64,000 nucleotides of DNA from Teichococcus vastitatis. Lineage in GTDB: Bacteria > Pseudomonadota > Alphaproteobacteria > Acetobacterales > Acetobacteraceae. Below the pieces are notes generated by a model. That model was not told the origin of the DNA. It saw only the letters and a list, made by a program, of their open reading frames with translations, and did not search any database. The stretch spans positions 1 through 64,000 of the forward strand of contig NZ_QXGS01000005.1 in assembly GCF_003604215.1 (NCBI RefSeq), written 5' to 3'. The first letter of the stretch is position 1; each line of letters starts with the position of its first letter. Shown here piece after piece: positions 1 to 11,631 of this stretch. The position numbers and the translations under genes were made by a program.

Positions 1-27
1 GCCTGGCCTGCAGGGACCTTCGGCATA

Positions 28-50
28 GCGGATCGCAGCCGCGGATCCGC
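28..50 (-). terminator. possible hairpin downstream of smpB
   Basis: A 7-bp perfect inverted repeat (GCGGATC / GATCCGC, 9-nt loop) lies about 40 bases past the smpB stop codon. There is no T run after it, so it could only be a weak or Rho-assisted terminator. Confidence 0.25.
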
Positions 51-91
51 CGCCCCTGGCCCGGCTGGCAGGCCGGTCCGGCTGGGGGCGC

Positions 92-577
92 TCAGCCCTT
101 GTCGCGCATCAGCCGCGCCTTGTCCCGCTGCCAGTCACGGGCGGCGATGGCGTGGCGCTTGTCGGCCTTGTTCTTGCCCTCACCCAGGCCGAGCATCACC
201 TTGGCGATGCCGCGCTCGTTGAACAGGATCTCCAGCGGCACCAGCGTCACGCCCTCCCGCGCCACGGCGCCGGTCAGGCTTTCCACCTGCTTCTTCTTCA
301 GCAGCAGCTTGCGCGGCCGGCGCGGCTCGAACTGCGACACAAAGGAGCCGGCCTGCCATTCAGGGATGTAGCAGTTGAACAGCCAGAGCTCGCCGTCGCG
401 CTCGCCGGCCCAGGCATCGGCGATGGCGGCGCGGCCGGCGCGCAGCGACTTCACCTCTGGCCCCAGCAGCACCAGCCCGGCTTCATAGGTGTCGCCGATC
501 TTGTAGTCGAAGCGTGCCTTACGGTTCTGCGCGGCGGTGCCGTGCGAAATCATCGCTTTCTTGCGGGGCTCGGCCAT
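92..577 (-). CDS. smpB: SsrA-binding protein SmpB
   Basis: SmpB binds tmRNA and delivers it to stalled ribosomes in trans-translation in the cytoplasm. The 161-residue product has the family's usual length. Visible landmarks are an N-terminal AQNRKARFDY segment, GPEVKSLR near residue 40, a basic RPRKLLLKKKQ stretch near residue 90, and the basic C-terminal tail with GKNKADKR near 133-140 that inserts into the decoding site. I start it at the ATG at 577; a GTG directly upstream at 580 would add one residue. It lies 65 bases downstream of dapA on the same strand, a pairing common in alphaproteobacteria. No tmRNA gene is visible in the window. Confidence 0.95.
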   Translation of the reverse strand: MAEPRKKAMISHGTAAQNRKARFDYKIGDTYEAGLVLLGPEVKSLRAGRAAIADAWAGERDGELWLFNCYIPEWQAGSFVSQFEPRRPRKLLLKKKQVESLTGAVAREGVTLVPLEILFNERGIAKVMLGLGEGKNKADKRHAIAARDWQRDKARLMRDKG

Positions 578-642
578 CACTCTTTCATCCGGCGGAAGGC
601 GGGGTGGCGCAACGTGGCGCGCCGCCTTCCGGTTTCAAGGTC

Positions 643-1521
643 TCAGTTGAGCAAGCCTGCGGTCACCATGGCCGCCTTGACCCGCGCCCGGGTCGCATCC
701 GCGACCGGCGCCATGGGCAGGCGGCAGAAGGCCGACGACTTGCCGAGCAGGCTGGCCGCATATTTCACCGGCCCTGGCGAGGTTTCGCAGAACAGGGCGT
801 CGTGCAGCGGCGTCAGCCGGTCCTGGATCTCCAGGGCCTCCTCGATGCGGCCGGCTTCCCAGGCGGCATGCATCTCGGCGCAGAGCCGCGGCGCGACATT
901 GGCGGTGACGCTGATGCAGCCCACCCCGCCCGCGGCGCGGAAGGCCAGTGCCGTGTGGTCCTCGCCGGACAGCTGACAGAAATCGGTGCCGCAGGCGGCG
1001 CGGGTGTGCAGCGGCCGGGTCAGGTTGGCCGTGGCATCCTTTACCCCGACGATGTTCGGGTGCTTCGCCAGCCGCGCCATGGTCTCAACGCTCATGTCGA
1101 TCACCGAGCGCGGCGGGATGTTGTAGATGATGAGTGGCAGGTCCACGGCATCGGCAATGGCGGTGAAGTGCAGAAACAGCCCTTCCTGCGTCGGCTTGTT
1201 GTAGTACGGCGTCACCACCAGTGCGGCATCGGCGCCGGCTTCCTTGGCGTGGCGGGTCAGCTCGATCGCCTCGGCGGTGCTGTTGGAGCCGGTGCCGGCG
1301 ATCACCGGCACGCGGCCACCTGCCGCGTCGACGCAGAGTTCAACGACCCGGTGATGCTCGGCATGCGACAGGGTCGGGCTTTCGCCGGTGGTGCCGACCG
1401 GGATCAGGCCCTGGGTGCCCTCGGCGATCTGCCAGGACACCAGTTCGCTGAAGTTCTTCTCGTCCAGCCTGCCATCGGCGGCCATCGGCGTGATCAGCGC
1501 GACAAGCGATCCCTTGAACAT
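643..1521 (-). CDS. dapA: 4-hydroxy-tetrahydrodipicolinate synthase
   Basis: DapA condenses pyruvate with aspartate semialdehyde, the first committed step of lysine and meso-diaminopimelate synthesis. The 292-residue length matches the family. The Schiff-base lysine is K161 (GVKDATAN), the catalytic tyrosine is Y133 (IIYNIP) and the paired threonines are T44-T45 (GTTGESP), the same numbering as the E. coli enzyme. The start is an ATG. It is divergent from the lytic transglycosylase gene across about 200 bases and probably cotranscribed with smpB. Confidence 0.96.
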   Translation of the reverse strand: MFKGSLVALITPMAADGRLDEKNFSELVSWQIAEGTQGLIPVGTTGESPTLSHAEHHRVVELCVDAAGGRVPVIAGTGSNSTAEAIELTRHAKEAGADAALVVTPYYNKPTQEGLFLHFTAIADAVDLPLIIYNIPPRSVIDMSVETMARLAKHPNIVGVKDATANLTRPLHTRAACGTDFCQLSGEDHTALAFRAAGGVGCISVTANVAPRLCAEMHAAWEAGRIEEALEIQDRLTPLHDALFCETSPGPVKYAASLLGKSSAFCRLPMAPVADATRARVKAAMVTAGLLN

Positions 1522-1719
1522 CGGTTGAACACTTTCCTTCCCGGGTGGCAGGGTCTGGCGGCGGAGGGCGGGAAGCTAGGCGCCCCGCCCGCGCCGCACA
1601 AGCGGCGGAGGATCAAACCGTTTCCGGCACATTTCGTCACGCAACCATCTGATACACTCGGGCGCCGTTCTGCTCTACCCTGGCGCCATGTTGTTCCCGC
1701 TCCGCTCCATCCCCGCCGC

Positions 1720-3771
1720 ATGACCCTGCTAACCTCCGCGCCCAGTGCTTCCTCCGCAACGCTTCGGCGCGTGCTGCTGCTGGTAGGGCTGGCGGTGCTG
1801 CCGGCAACCGGCTTCCGCGCCGCCCCGGCGCTGGCGCAGCCCTGGGCCTCCGAGGCGCAGCGCGGCGCCGGCCGCACCGCCATCATCGCCGCCAATGCCG
1901 GCCGCTGGAGCGAGGCGCAGGCGATCGCCGATAGCAGCGCCGACCCGATTGCCGGCAAGCTGGTGGCCTGGATGCGGCTGCAAGTGCGCGGCCAGGCCAG
2001 CGCCGAGGAGGTAGCCGCCTTCACCGCCGCCAACCCGTCCTGGCCGATGCTGGCCACCCTGACGCTGCGTGGCGAGGAAGCCCTGCCGATCTTGGCCGAT
2101 GACGCCACGGTGCTGCGGTTGTTCGCCACGACGCCACCGCGCGGCCTCAACGCCACCCGCCAATGGGCCGAAGCGCTGCAGCGCCAGCAAGGGGAGGCCG
2201 CGGCGCGCGAGGCGGTCCGCCGCGGCTGGCGCGAGGGCAATGCCGACCCGGGAGACGAAGCCGCCTTTCTGGCAGTATTCGGCTCAGTGCTGACGCCGGA
2301 CGACCACCGCGCCCGCTTCGAGCGTCTGGCCTGGTCCCGGCAGATCACCGCTGCTGGCCGGCTGCTGCCGCTGCTGCCCGCCGGGGCACGGCTTCCGGCC
2401 GAGCTGCGCCTGGCACTGGCCGCCGACCAGCCCGGCGCCGAGGCGCAGGCGGCACCGCGGGCCGGCGAGGATCTCGGGCTGGCGGCGGAACTGGCGCGGT
2501 ACCTGCGCCGCGGCGACCGCGACACCGAGGCTGCCGCGGTCTGGCAGCAAGTCGAGTCCCTGCAGCGCCGCATGCCGCCCGAGGTGGGGCGCGCCATCTG
2601 GGCCGAGCGGCAGGTGCTGTCGCGCAAGCTGCTGCGCCTGGGCGATGCCGCCGCCGCCCACCGTGTCGCCGCACAGCATGGCGCGCTGGAAGGCGAGCCG
2701 CTGCACGAGGCCGAGTTCCTGGCCGGCTTCATCGCCCTGCGCCGCCTGAACGATCCGGCGCTGGCCGCCCGGCACTTCGCCAAACTCGGGGAGGGCAGCA
2801 GCAGCGTCATCACCCGGTCCCGTGCCGCCTATTGGCGCGGGCGGGCCGCGGCGGCGCGCGGCCGCCTCGACAAGGCGCAGGGTGAGTACGCCGCCGCCGC
2901 CGCACTTCCCACCGGCTTCTATGGTCAGCTGGCAGCGCTGGCGCTCGGCGAGAGCACTCCCCAGCTCGCCGCCCGCATCCGCGCGGTGCGCCCACCGCAG
3001 CCCACCGCCGAGGCCGCTAGCGCCTTTCTGAACAAGGAACTGGTGCAGGCGGTGCTGACGCTCGCCGATCTGGGCGATACCGGCCGCGCCCGCACCTTTC
3101 TGCTGCGGCTGGAGGACATCGCCCCCGATCCGGCGGAGCAGGTGCTGGTGGCGCGGCTGGCCGGCAGCATCGGCCGGCAGGATCACGCCGTCTGGGTGGC
3201 TCGTCGCGCCGGGATCGATGGCGTGATGCTGCTGCCGGAGGGCTTTCCGGCGCCCTACGCCCTGTCTGCCGATGCCGAGGTGGAGCCCGCCTTCGCCTAT
3301 GCCGTCGCACGGCAGGAAAGCAATTTCGACCCTGCGGCGGTGTCGAGCGCCAATGCGCGCGGGCTGATGCAGCTGCTGCCCGGCACCGCCGCGCTGGTGG
3401 CGAGGCAGCTCGGCATCCCGCATCAGGCGGCGTGGCTGACCACCCAGCCGGAGCACAACATGCGTCTCGGCTCCCGCTACCTGGCCGACCAGCTGGCGCG
3501 GTTCGGCAACCTGGCCCTGGCCGCCGCGGCCTACAATGCCGGACCCCGCCGGGTGGAGGAATGGATCGGCACCTATGGCGATCCGCGGCTGCCCGGCAGC
3601 ATCGACCTGATCGACTGGATGGAGCAGATTCCGTTCGCCGAAACCCGCAACTACGCCCAGCGCGTGGTGGAGAACGCCGTGATCTACCGCGCCCTTCAGG
3701 GCCAAGACGCTTCGGAGCACCCGTTGCAGGCCTGGCTGGCGCCGGCCAATCCCGCACTGGCGGCCCGCTGA
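1720..3771 (+). CDS. soluble lytic murein transglycosylase (SLT family)
   Basis: This periplasmic enzyme cleaves the MurNAc-GlcNAc bond of peptidoglycan with formation of anhydro-MurNAc. The 683-residue product begins with a signal peptide (hydrophobic core around residues 20-35, ending AALAQP-like). A long alpha-helical Ala-rich region follows, resembling the superhelical U and L domains of Slt70. The C-terminal SLT domain has catalytic Glu E533 in ARQESNFDP, then GLMQLLPGTA and AYNAGPRRV. The frame stays open upstream to about 514, but that part is antisense to smpB and dapA, and the signal peptide fixes the ATG at 1720. Its stop overlaps the pgpA start (ATGA). Confidence 0.92.
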   Translation: MTLLTSAPSASSATLRRVLLLVGLAVLPATGFRAAPALAQPWASEAQRGAGRTAIIAANAGRWSEAQAIADSSADPIAGKLVAWMRLQVRGQASAEEVAAFTAANPSWPMLATLTLRGEEALPILADDATVLRLFATTPPRGLNATRQWAEALQRQQGEAAAREAVRRGWREGNADPGDEAAFLAVFGSVLTPDDHRARFERLAWSRQITAAGRLLPLLPAGARLPAELRLALAADQPGAEAQAAPRAGEDLGLAAELARYLRRGDRDTEAAAVWQQVESLQRRMPPEVGRAIWAERQVLSRKLLRLGDAAAAHRVAAQHGALEGEPLHEAEFLAGFIALRRLNDPALAARHFAKLGEGSSSVITRSRAAYWRGRAAAARGRLDKAQGEYAAAAALPTGFYGQLAALALGESTPQLAARIRAVRPPQPTAEAASAFLNKELVQAVLTLADLGDTGRARTFLLRLEDIAPDPAEQVLVARLAGSIGRQDHAVWVARRAGIDGVMLLPEGFPAPYALSADAEVEPAFAYAVARQESNFDPAAVSSANARGLMQLLPGTAALVARQLGIPHQAAWLTTQPEHNMRLGSRYLADQLARFGNLALAAAAYNAGPRRVEEWIGTYGDPRLPGSIDLIDWMEQIPFAETRNYAQRVVENAVIYRALQGQDASEHPLQAWLAPANPALAAR

Positions 3772-4250
3772 TGTCCGCCCCGTTCGCCGCGCCGCCGGTG
3801 GCCCCGGCCGCCCTTCTGCCGCGACTGCTCGCCAGCATGGGCGGCATCGGCTTTGTCCGCCCTGCTCCCGGCACCTGGGGCAGCGCCCTGGTGCTTCCGG
3901 TGGCGGTGGCCGGCCCCGAGGCCTGTCTGATGCTGTCGGCCGTGCTGACGCTGCTGGGATGGTGGGCGCTGGAGCGGCTGCCGGACCGCCATGCCGATCC
4001 ATCCTGGGTGGTGATCGACGAGGGTGCCGGGCAGAGCCTGGCCCTGGCCGCCCTGCCGCTCGGCGCCGGCCCGGCCGGATTAGCGCTGGCCTTTCTGCTG
4101 TTCCGCCTGTTCGACATCACCAAGCCGGGCCCTGTGGGCTGGGCCGACCGCCGCAAAGGCACGGCGGGCGTGATGCTGGACGATCTGTTCGCCGGCGGCA
4201 TGGCGGCGGCCGTCATCCTGGCGGTGTCGGTGATGGGGGTCGCGCTGTGA
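3771..4250 (+). CDS. pgpA: phosphatidylglycerophosphatase A
   Basis: PgpA dephosphorylates phosphatidylglycerophosphate to phosphatidylglycerol at the inner membrane. The 159-residue product carries the family signature DITKPGP...DRRKGTAGVMLDD around residues 115-139, with the Asp-rich metal site, and several hydrophobic segments. The ATG overlaps the stop of the transglycosylase gene by one base, and its own stop overlaps the next gene (GTGA), so the three genes are translationally coupled. The usual GG before the catalytic LDD motif reads GT here, a mild deviation. Confidence 0.92.
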   Translation: MSAPFAAPPVAPAALLPRLLASMGGIGFVRPAPGTWGSALVLPVAVAGPEACLMLSAVLTLLGWWALERLPDRHADPSWVVIDEGAGQSLALAALPLGAGPAGLALAFLLFRLFDITKPGPVGWADRRKGTAGVMLDDLFAGGMAAAVILAVSVMGVAL

Positions 4251-4753
4251 CGAACTGGCCGGAGCGGAATCTGCTCGAGGAGGCGGCGGCGCTGCTGGCC
4301 GCGTTGCAGGCGCGCGGCCTGACCCTGGCCACTGCCGAAAGCTGCACCGGCGGGCTGGTCAGCGCGGCGCTGACAGCGATCCCCGGCTCCTCCGCCACCG
4401 TGCTGGCCGGATACGTCGTCTACTCGAACGACGCCAAGCAGCGCATGCTCGGCGTTCCCGCCAGCCTGATTGCCACGCATGGGGCGGTGAGCGAGCCGGT
4501 GGCCCGTGCCATGGCGGACGGCGCGCTGGCGGATTCGGGGGCGGGCCTCTCGGTCAGCATCACCGGCATCGCCGGGCCGGGCGGCGCCACCGCGGACAAG
4601 CCTGTGGGCCTCGTGCATTTCGCCGCCGCCCGGCGGGGCGGGCCGACCCTGGCGCGGCATCATGTGTTTCCGGGTGATCGCGACGCGGTGCGCGGCGCCA
4701 GCTTGGCGGAAGCGCTGAGGCTGCTGGCCGAAGCGGGCGAGGTCACGTCATGA
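4247..4753 (+). CDS. pncC: CinA C-terminal domain protein, nicotinamide-nucleotide amidase
   Basis: The protein is predicted to hydrolyse nicotinamide mononucleotide to nicotinic acid mononucleotide plus ammonia in pyridine nucleotide recycling. At 168 residues it is the stand-alone CinA C-terminal (PncC-type) module without the N-terminal MoCF-like domain. Motifs include ATAESCTGG near 26-34, SITGIAGPGGAT near 103-114 and KPVGLVH. I chose the GTG start at 4247 because it overlaps the pgpA stop by four bases (GTGA); no better start lies nearby. Confidence 0.9.
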   Translation: MTNWPERNLLEEAAALLAALQARGLTLATAESCTGGLVSAALTAIPGSSATVLAGYVVYSNDAKQRMLGVPASLIATHGAVSEPVARAMADGALADSGAGLSVSITGIAGPGGATADKPVGLVHFAAARRGGPTLARHHVFPGDRDAVRGASLAEALRLLAEAGEVTS

Positions 4754-4838
4754 GCGCGGCTCCGCGCCCCTGCCCCGTTGCCGCCGCACCGCGTTGCCGC
4801 TGGCGCGGCGGCGCAAACGCCGCTAAGAGCGCTCCGCC

Positions 4839-5249
4839 ATGATGAACGTCCTGCTCGTCCTGCATCTTTTCGTCACCCTCGCGCTGATCGGCGTCGTGCT
4901 GCTGCAGCGCTCCGAAGGGGGCGGGCTCGGCATCGGCTCCTCGCAGGGCATGGGCAACTTCATGACCGGGCGCGGCACCGCCAACCTGCTGACCCGCACC
5001 ACGGCGGTGCTGGCCACGCTGTTCATGGTGCTGGCCCTGACCATGGCGCTGATGGGGCGCGGCCAGTCCGGGCGCGGCTCGATCCTGGATGCGCCGCCGC
5101 CGCCCGCCGTAAGCGGCGAGCAGCCGATGCAGCCCACCGCGCCCGTGGGGCAGCCGGGCAGCACCACCGGCACGGGCACCTCGCCCGGCACCGGGGGGGC
5201 GCCGGCTCAGCCGGCGACGCCGCCACCAGCCAGCGTGCCGACCAACTGA
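4839..5249 (+). CDS. secG: preprotein translocase subunit SecG
   Basis: SecG is the small accessory subunit of the SecYEG translocon in the inner membrane. The 136-residue protein has two transmembrane segments (about 4-22 and 52-72) flanking the hallmark cytoplasmic loop LLQRSEGGGLGIG. The C-terminal 50 residues form a Pro/Gly/Thr-rich low-complexity tail, longer than in the E. coli protein but common in alphaproteobacteria. The gene stands 85 bases after pncC and is followed by a hairpin. Confidence 0.93.
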   Translation: MMNVLLVLHLFVTLALIGVVLLQRSEGGGLGIGSSQGMGNFMTGRGTANLLTRTTAVLATLFMVLALTMALMGRGQSGRGSILDAPPPPAVSGEQPMQPTAPVGQPGSTTGTGTSPGTGGAPAQPATPPPASVPTN

Positions 5250-5272
5250 TCGCCAGCCCCGGGGCTGCGAAT

Positions 5273-5300
5273 CGGGCGCCGGGGTCCCCTCAGGCGCCCG
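5273..5300 (+). terminator. hairpin after secG
   Basis: An 8-bp perfect inverted repeat (CGGGCGCC / GGCGCCCG) with a further GGGG/CCCC pairing inside the loop lies 23 bases past the secG stop. No clear T run follows. It probably marks the end of the slt-pgpA-pncC-secG operon. Confidence 0.45.
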
Positions 5301-5353
5301 AGCCATTTATGGGAGCCCTGTTCAGGGGCGATCCCGTTGAATCGGCGGGGTGA

Positions 5354-7066
<1,713 letters not shown>

Positions 7067-7111
7067 GGAACAAGGCGGCCCGCCATGGCCGCCACTTCAT
7101 GCTTCCTCAAT

Positions 7112-7137
7112 CCGGACCGGCGATGATGTCGGTCCGG
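7112..7137 (+). terminator. hairpin after pyrG
   Basis: An 8-bp perfect stem (CCGGACCG / CGGTCCGG) with a 10-nt loop lies 45 bases after the pyrG stop, without a T run. A second GC-rich dyad (CCGTGGCCGCCACGG) follows about 15 bases later. Confidence 0.4.
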
Positions 7138-7217
7138 CACGTGGCGGCCGTGGCCGCCACGGCCCGTCACCGCGCCCGGGACCCGATCCACCCGCGCGGA
7201 GCCTGACGGCCAAGGCC

Positions 7218-8789
7218 ATGACCATAGCATCGGAGGCCCTGGACCGCAGGGTATGGCTGCTGCACCGCGCCGCCGCGGTGATGGGGCTTCTGGGCCTGCT
7301 GGCCTCCCTGATGCTGTGGCACATCACCTGGCGGTCCAGCATTGCCGAGGCAGATGCCCGGTTCCGCGACAGCAGCCAACACGTCACCCGGCTTGTCGAG
7401 GAGCGGATGATGCGTGTGGTCGAGCTGGTGGCGGGGTTCCGCGGCCTTTTCAGTGTCAACAACACGGTCACCCGGCAACAATTCCATGCGCAGGCCACCG
7501 CGCTGCGGCTGCCGGACCGTGTTCCCGGCCTGCAGGTGGTGCAGTATTGCCCCCTGGTTCTTCACGCCGCGCGGGGAACCTTCGAGGCGTCGGTGCGGGA
7601 TGACCGCAGCCTGGACCCCGGTGGCTACCCGGATTTCGCCTTCCGCCCGTCGGGATCGCGGGCCTTCTACCTGCCGGTGCTCTACAATGAGCCCATGGCC
7701 GGCAACGAGGCCGCTTTCGGCCACGACATGGCGGCCGAACCTTCCCGCTGGCGCAGCGTGGAACAGGCCCGGGACAGCGGCGAGGCGGCGGCCAGCGCGC
7801 CGCTGCCATTGCTGCAGGGCGAAACCGGCATCGTCATCCGGCAGGCGCTGTATCACGGCGACACGCCTCGGTGGACTGTCGCACAGCGGCGGGTGGCCTT
7901 CGCGGGCGTGGTCGGCGCCGTGCTGCGCACGCGGGACATGCTGGGAACCCTGCTGCCGGAAACCCGCAATGCTTACCAGCTCCTGATCGAGGACCGCGGC
8001 GCCATCGACGGTGATACGTCGCAGCCTCGCCCGGTCCTCGCCGCCAGCGGCGGCTTCAACGCCATGCCCGATGCGGCGGCGCCGGCCGACCGGCTGGAAC
8101 AGGTGATCCCCGTCGCCGGCCGGATCTGGGCGGTGGTGCTGGTGCGGCCGCCCGCCAGCCTGGCCTTCGCTCCGGCGCCGCTGGCTGCGCTGCTGTGCGG
8201 CTGCGCCGTTACCGCGACGCTGTGGTGGCTGCTGCATGGCTTGGCCCGGCATTATGAGAGCGCGAGCTCGATCGCCGGCCGCCTGGCGCACGCGGCCCAG
8301 CATGACGGGCTCACCGGCCTGCCGAACCGCCGCCTGCTCGGCCAGCGGCTGGAGGAGGCGATCACCGCGGCGGAGCGGCACAAGGGTGGCATGGCGCTGA
8401 TCTTCATCGACCTCGACCGCTTCAAGCCGATCAACGACACGCTGGGCCACGAGGCGGGCGACATGGTGTTGCGGCAGGTGGCGCTGCGATTGTCGGGCGT
8501 TGTCCGGCCCAGCGACACCGTGGCGCGGCTTGGCGGCGACGAGTTCGTGGTGCTGCTGTGCCGGCTGCCGCAGCCGGATTTGTGGCGCAGCGTCGCCGAC
8601 CGGATCGGCCGCAGCCTCGATCAGCCTATGAGCTATGGCGGCCAGCGGGTCTCGGTCGGCGCCAGCCTCGGCGTCGCGCTCTATCCGCAACACGGCACCG
8701 ACGCGGAAAGCCTGCTGCGTCACGCTGACGAGGCGATGTACAATGCCAAGCGATCCCGCCGCGCGATGGAGCACGCGCCGGTCGCCTGA
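7218..8789 (+). CDS. membrane-bound diguanylate cyclase with CHASE sensor domain
   Basis: The protein is predicted to make cyclic di-GMP from two GTP in response to an extracytoplasmic signal. The 523 residues comprise a transmembrane helix (about 17-40), a periplasmic region resembling a CHASE domain (about 45-300, with FRGLF and FAFRPSG-type motifs), a second transmembrane helix (about 313-337) and a C-terminal GGDEF domain. The active-site motif is intact as GGDEF at 439-443. The product-inhibition I-site RxxD (RPSD, 430-433) is five residues upstream, so feedback inhibition is expected. There is no EAL or HD-GYP domain. It stands alone between pyrG and eno. Confidence 0.9.
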   Translation: MTIASEALDRRVWLLHRAAAVMGLLGLLASLMLWHITWRSSIAEADARFRDSSQHVTRLVEERMMRVVELVAGFRGLFSVNNTVTRQQFHAQATALRLPDRVPGLQVVQYCPLVLHAARGTFEASVRDDRSLDPGGYPDFAFRPSGSRAFYLPVLYNEPMAGNEAAFGHDMAAEPSRWRSVEQARDSGEAAASAPLPLLQGETGIVIRQALYHGDTPRWTVAQRRVAFAGVVGAVLRTRDMLGTLLPETRNAYQLLIEDRGAIDGDTSQPRPVLAASGGFNAMPDAAAPADRLEQVIPVAGRIWAVVLVRPPASLAFAPAPLAALLCGCAVTATLWWLLHGLARHYESASSIAGRLAHAAQHDGLTGLPNRRLLGQRLEEAITAAERHKGGMALIFIDLDRFKPINDTLGHEAGDMVLRQVALRLSGVVRPSDTVARLGGDEFVVLLCRLPQPDLWRSVADRIGRSLDQPMSYGGQRVSVGASLGVALYPQHGTDAESLLRHADEAMYNAKRSRRAMEHAPVA

Positions 8790-10187
<1,398 letters not shown>

Positions 10188-10204
10188 AACGCGGCCATCG
10201 AAGC

Positions 10205-10237
10205 GGTGCGCCGGCCAAGTTTCGTGGCCGGCGCACC
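10205..10237 (+). terminator. strong hairpin after eno
   Basis: A 13-bp perfect inverted repeat (GGTGCGCCGGCCA / TGGCCGGCGCACC) with a 7-nt loop starts 18 bases past the eno stop. No T run follows directly. The stem length makes it a convincing transcript end or 3' stabiliser. Confidence 0.6.
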
Positions 10238-10358
10238 ACCCCGCGCAGGAATACGCTTTCGCACCGCGGTATCTGCTTGCGCCGCCTTGGTCACACGTCG
10301 TTAACCTTCCGCCTGTATTGGGGCTGGTAAGCCTCTGATTCGGGACAGGGATTCGGCG

Positions 10359-10682
10359 ATGCGGGCGATCAAGCGGATGTTCGGCATTCTTTGGCTACCG
10401 CTGGTCTTCACAGGCCTGATCTGGCACTTCTCCTGGTATGCGGTGCACGGTCCCCGTGTCGGCTCTCTGGCGAGAGAGGCCAAGGCCACCGAGATTGCCG
10501 CCGCCCGCCTGGTTCTGGCCAGGGTCGAGGCGGAGCGCGACACCATGGAACGCAAGGTCGCCGGGCTGCGCGGCGACCGCATCGACCGCGACGTGCTGGA
10601 TGAGCGGGCCCGCGCCCTGCTCAACATGGTCGGCAAGGACGAGTTGGTCGTTCCCTATGGCAGCAACAGCCGCCTCTACTGA
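10359..10682 (+). CDS. ftsB: FtsB/DivIC-family septum formation initiator
   Basis: Small bitopic divisome protein expected to pair with FtsL and FtsQ. The 107 residues contain one transmembrane helix (about 8-27), then a heptad-rich coiled coil (about 37-72, ending in a GLRGDRIDRDVLDERARALL segment typical of alphaproteobacterial FtsB). Its position directly after eno is the usual FtsB location. The 3' end overlaps the 3' end of the convergent LysR gene by seven bases. Confidence 0.85.
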   Translation: MRAIKRMFGILWLPLVFTGLIWHFSWYAVHGPRVGSLAREAKATEIAAARLVLARVEAERDTMERKVAGLRGDRIDRDVLDERARALLNMVGKDELVVPYGSNSRLY

Positions 10683-11557
10683 GCGGTTGCCAAAGCCAGC
10701 AGCGCCCTGGAGGCCTGGCTGGCATAACGTTCCCGGTGCCGCAAGGCTTTAAAGGAACGTGGCGGCAGTTCCACCTCCGCGCGCACCAGCAGCCCGGCCG
10801 CGAGGTGCGGCCCGGCGGCCCGTTCCGAAACCACGGTGGCGCCGCCATCCGCTTCCACTGCCGCCAACACGGCCTCGTTGGAGGGAAGTTCCAGCGCAAC
10901 GTTCAGCGCACCAGCTGGCAATCCCCAGTCGCGCAGCAGCGCTTCGAAGGCAGCACGAGTGCCTGAGCCGGGCTCGCGCATGATCCAGGGCGATTCCGGC
11001 AGACGGCACGCCGGGATCAGACCGGTCCCGGCCCAGGGGTGGTGCGGGCCGACCACCACCACCAGCTGGTCGCGGGCCAGGAAGACCTGCGACAAGGCCG
11101 GCTCGCACACCTCCCCTTCCACCAACCCGAGCTCGGCCACACCGCTGAGGACCGCCTGGGCGACGCTGGTGGTGTTGCCGGCGCCGACCTCCACCGACAC
11201 ACCCGGGCAGGCGGCGCGGAACCGCACCAGCAGCGGCGGCAGCCAGTAGCTGGCCACGGTCTGGCTGGCCTGGATGCGCAGCGTGCCGCGCAAGGCTCCA
11301 CCCAGTTCCGACAACACCAGCTCCGCCGCTTCGGCGCGGGCCAACACGGCGGCGGCCTCCGTCCGGAAGACGCGCCCATCTTCGGTCAGCTCGATGCGGC
11401 GGCCGACCCGATGAAACAGAGTGATGCCATGCCGCTCCTCCAGCGCCCGAATGGCGGCGCTCACGGCGGATTGCGTGAGATGCAGGACACTGGCGGCACG
11501 GGTCACGTGCTCGCGCTCCGCCACGGCCAGGAAGATGCGCAGCTGTTCCAGCGTCAT
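10676..11557 (-). CDS. LysR-family transcriptional regulator, YeiE-like
   Basis: The 293-residue protein has the LysR architecture: a winged helix-turn-helix over residues 1-60 (FLAVAEREHVTRAASVLHLTQ, then SAVSAAIRALEE) and a periplasmic-binding-protein-like effector domain over about 90-290. It is divergent from a YeiH-type transporter, as in the E. coli yeiE-yeiH pair, so control of that gene is the likely role. The inducer is not visible from sequence; CysB- or CbbR-like anion ligands are possible. The start is an ATG. Confidence 0.85.
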   Translation of the reverse strand: MTLEQLRIFLAVAEREHVTRAASVLHLTQSAVSAAIRALEERHGITLFHRVGRRIELTEDGRVFRTEAAAVLARAEAAELVLSELGGALRGTLRIQASQTVASYWLPPLLVRFRAACPGVSVEVGAGNTTSVAQAVLSGVAELGLVEGEVCEPALSQVFLARDQLVVVVGPHHPWAGTGLIPACRLPESPWIMREPGSGTRAAFEALLRDWGLPAGALNVALELPSNEAVLAAVEADGGATVVSERAAGPHLAAGLLVRAEVELPPRSFKALRHRERYASQASRALLALATAQ

Positions 11558-11631
11558 CGTTCGATTTTAATGATCGGATCGATCAAAACAACCTGTTGGA
11601 GCGATTGAAACGCTGCTGTCATGGTGAAGCC
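11558..11631. promoter_or_regulatory. divergent control region between LysR gene and yeiH
   Basis: This 74-base spacer is AT-richer than its surroundings. It contains an imperfect dyad running from TTTTAATGATC to GATCAAAA at about 11567-11590, with overlapping GATC repeats. That arrangement suits a LysR-type operator, but the exact site is inferred. Confidence 0.45.

Noticed and set aside
514-1719. 402-codon upstream extension of the lytic transglycosylase frame
   Set aside because: It is antisense to smpB and dapA, and a proper signal peptide begins at the ATG at 1720.
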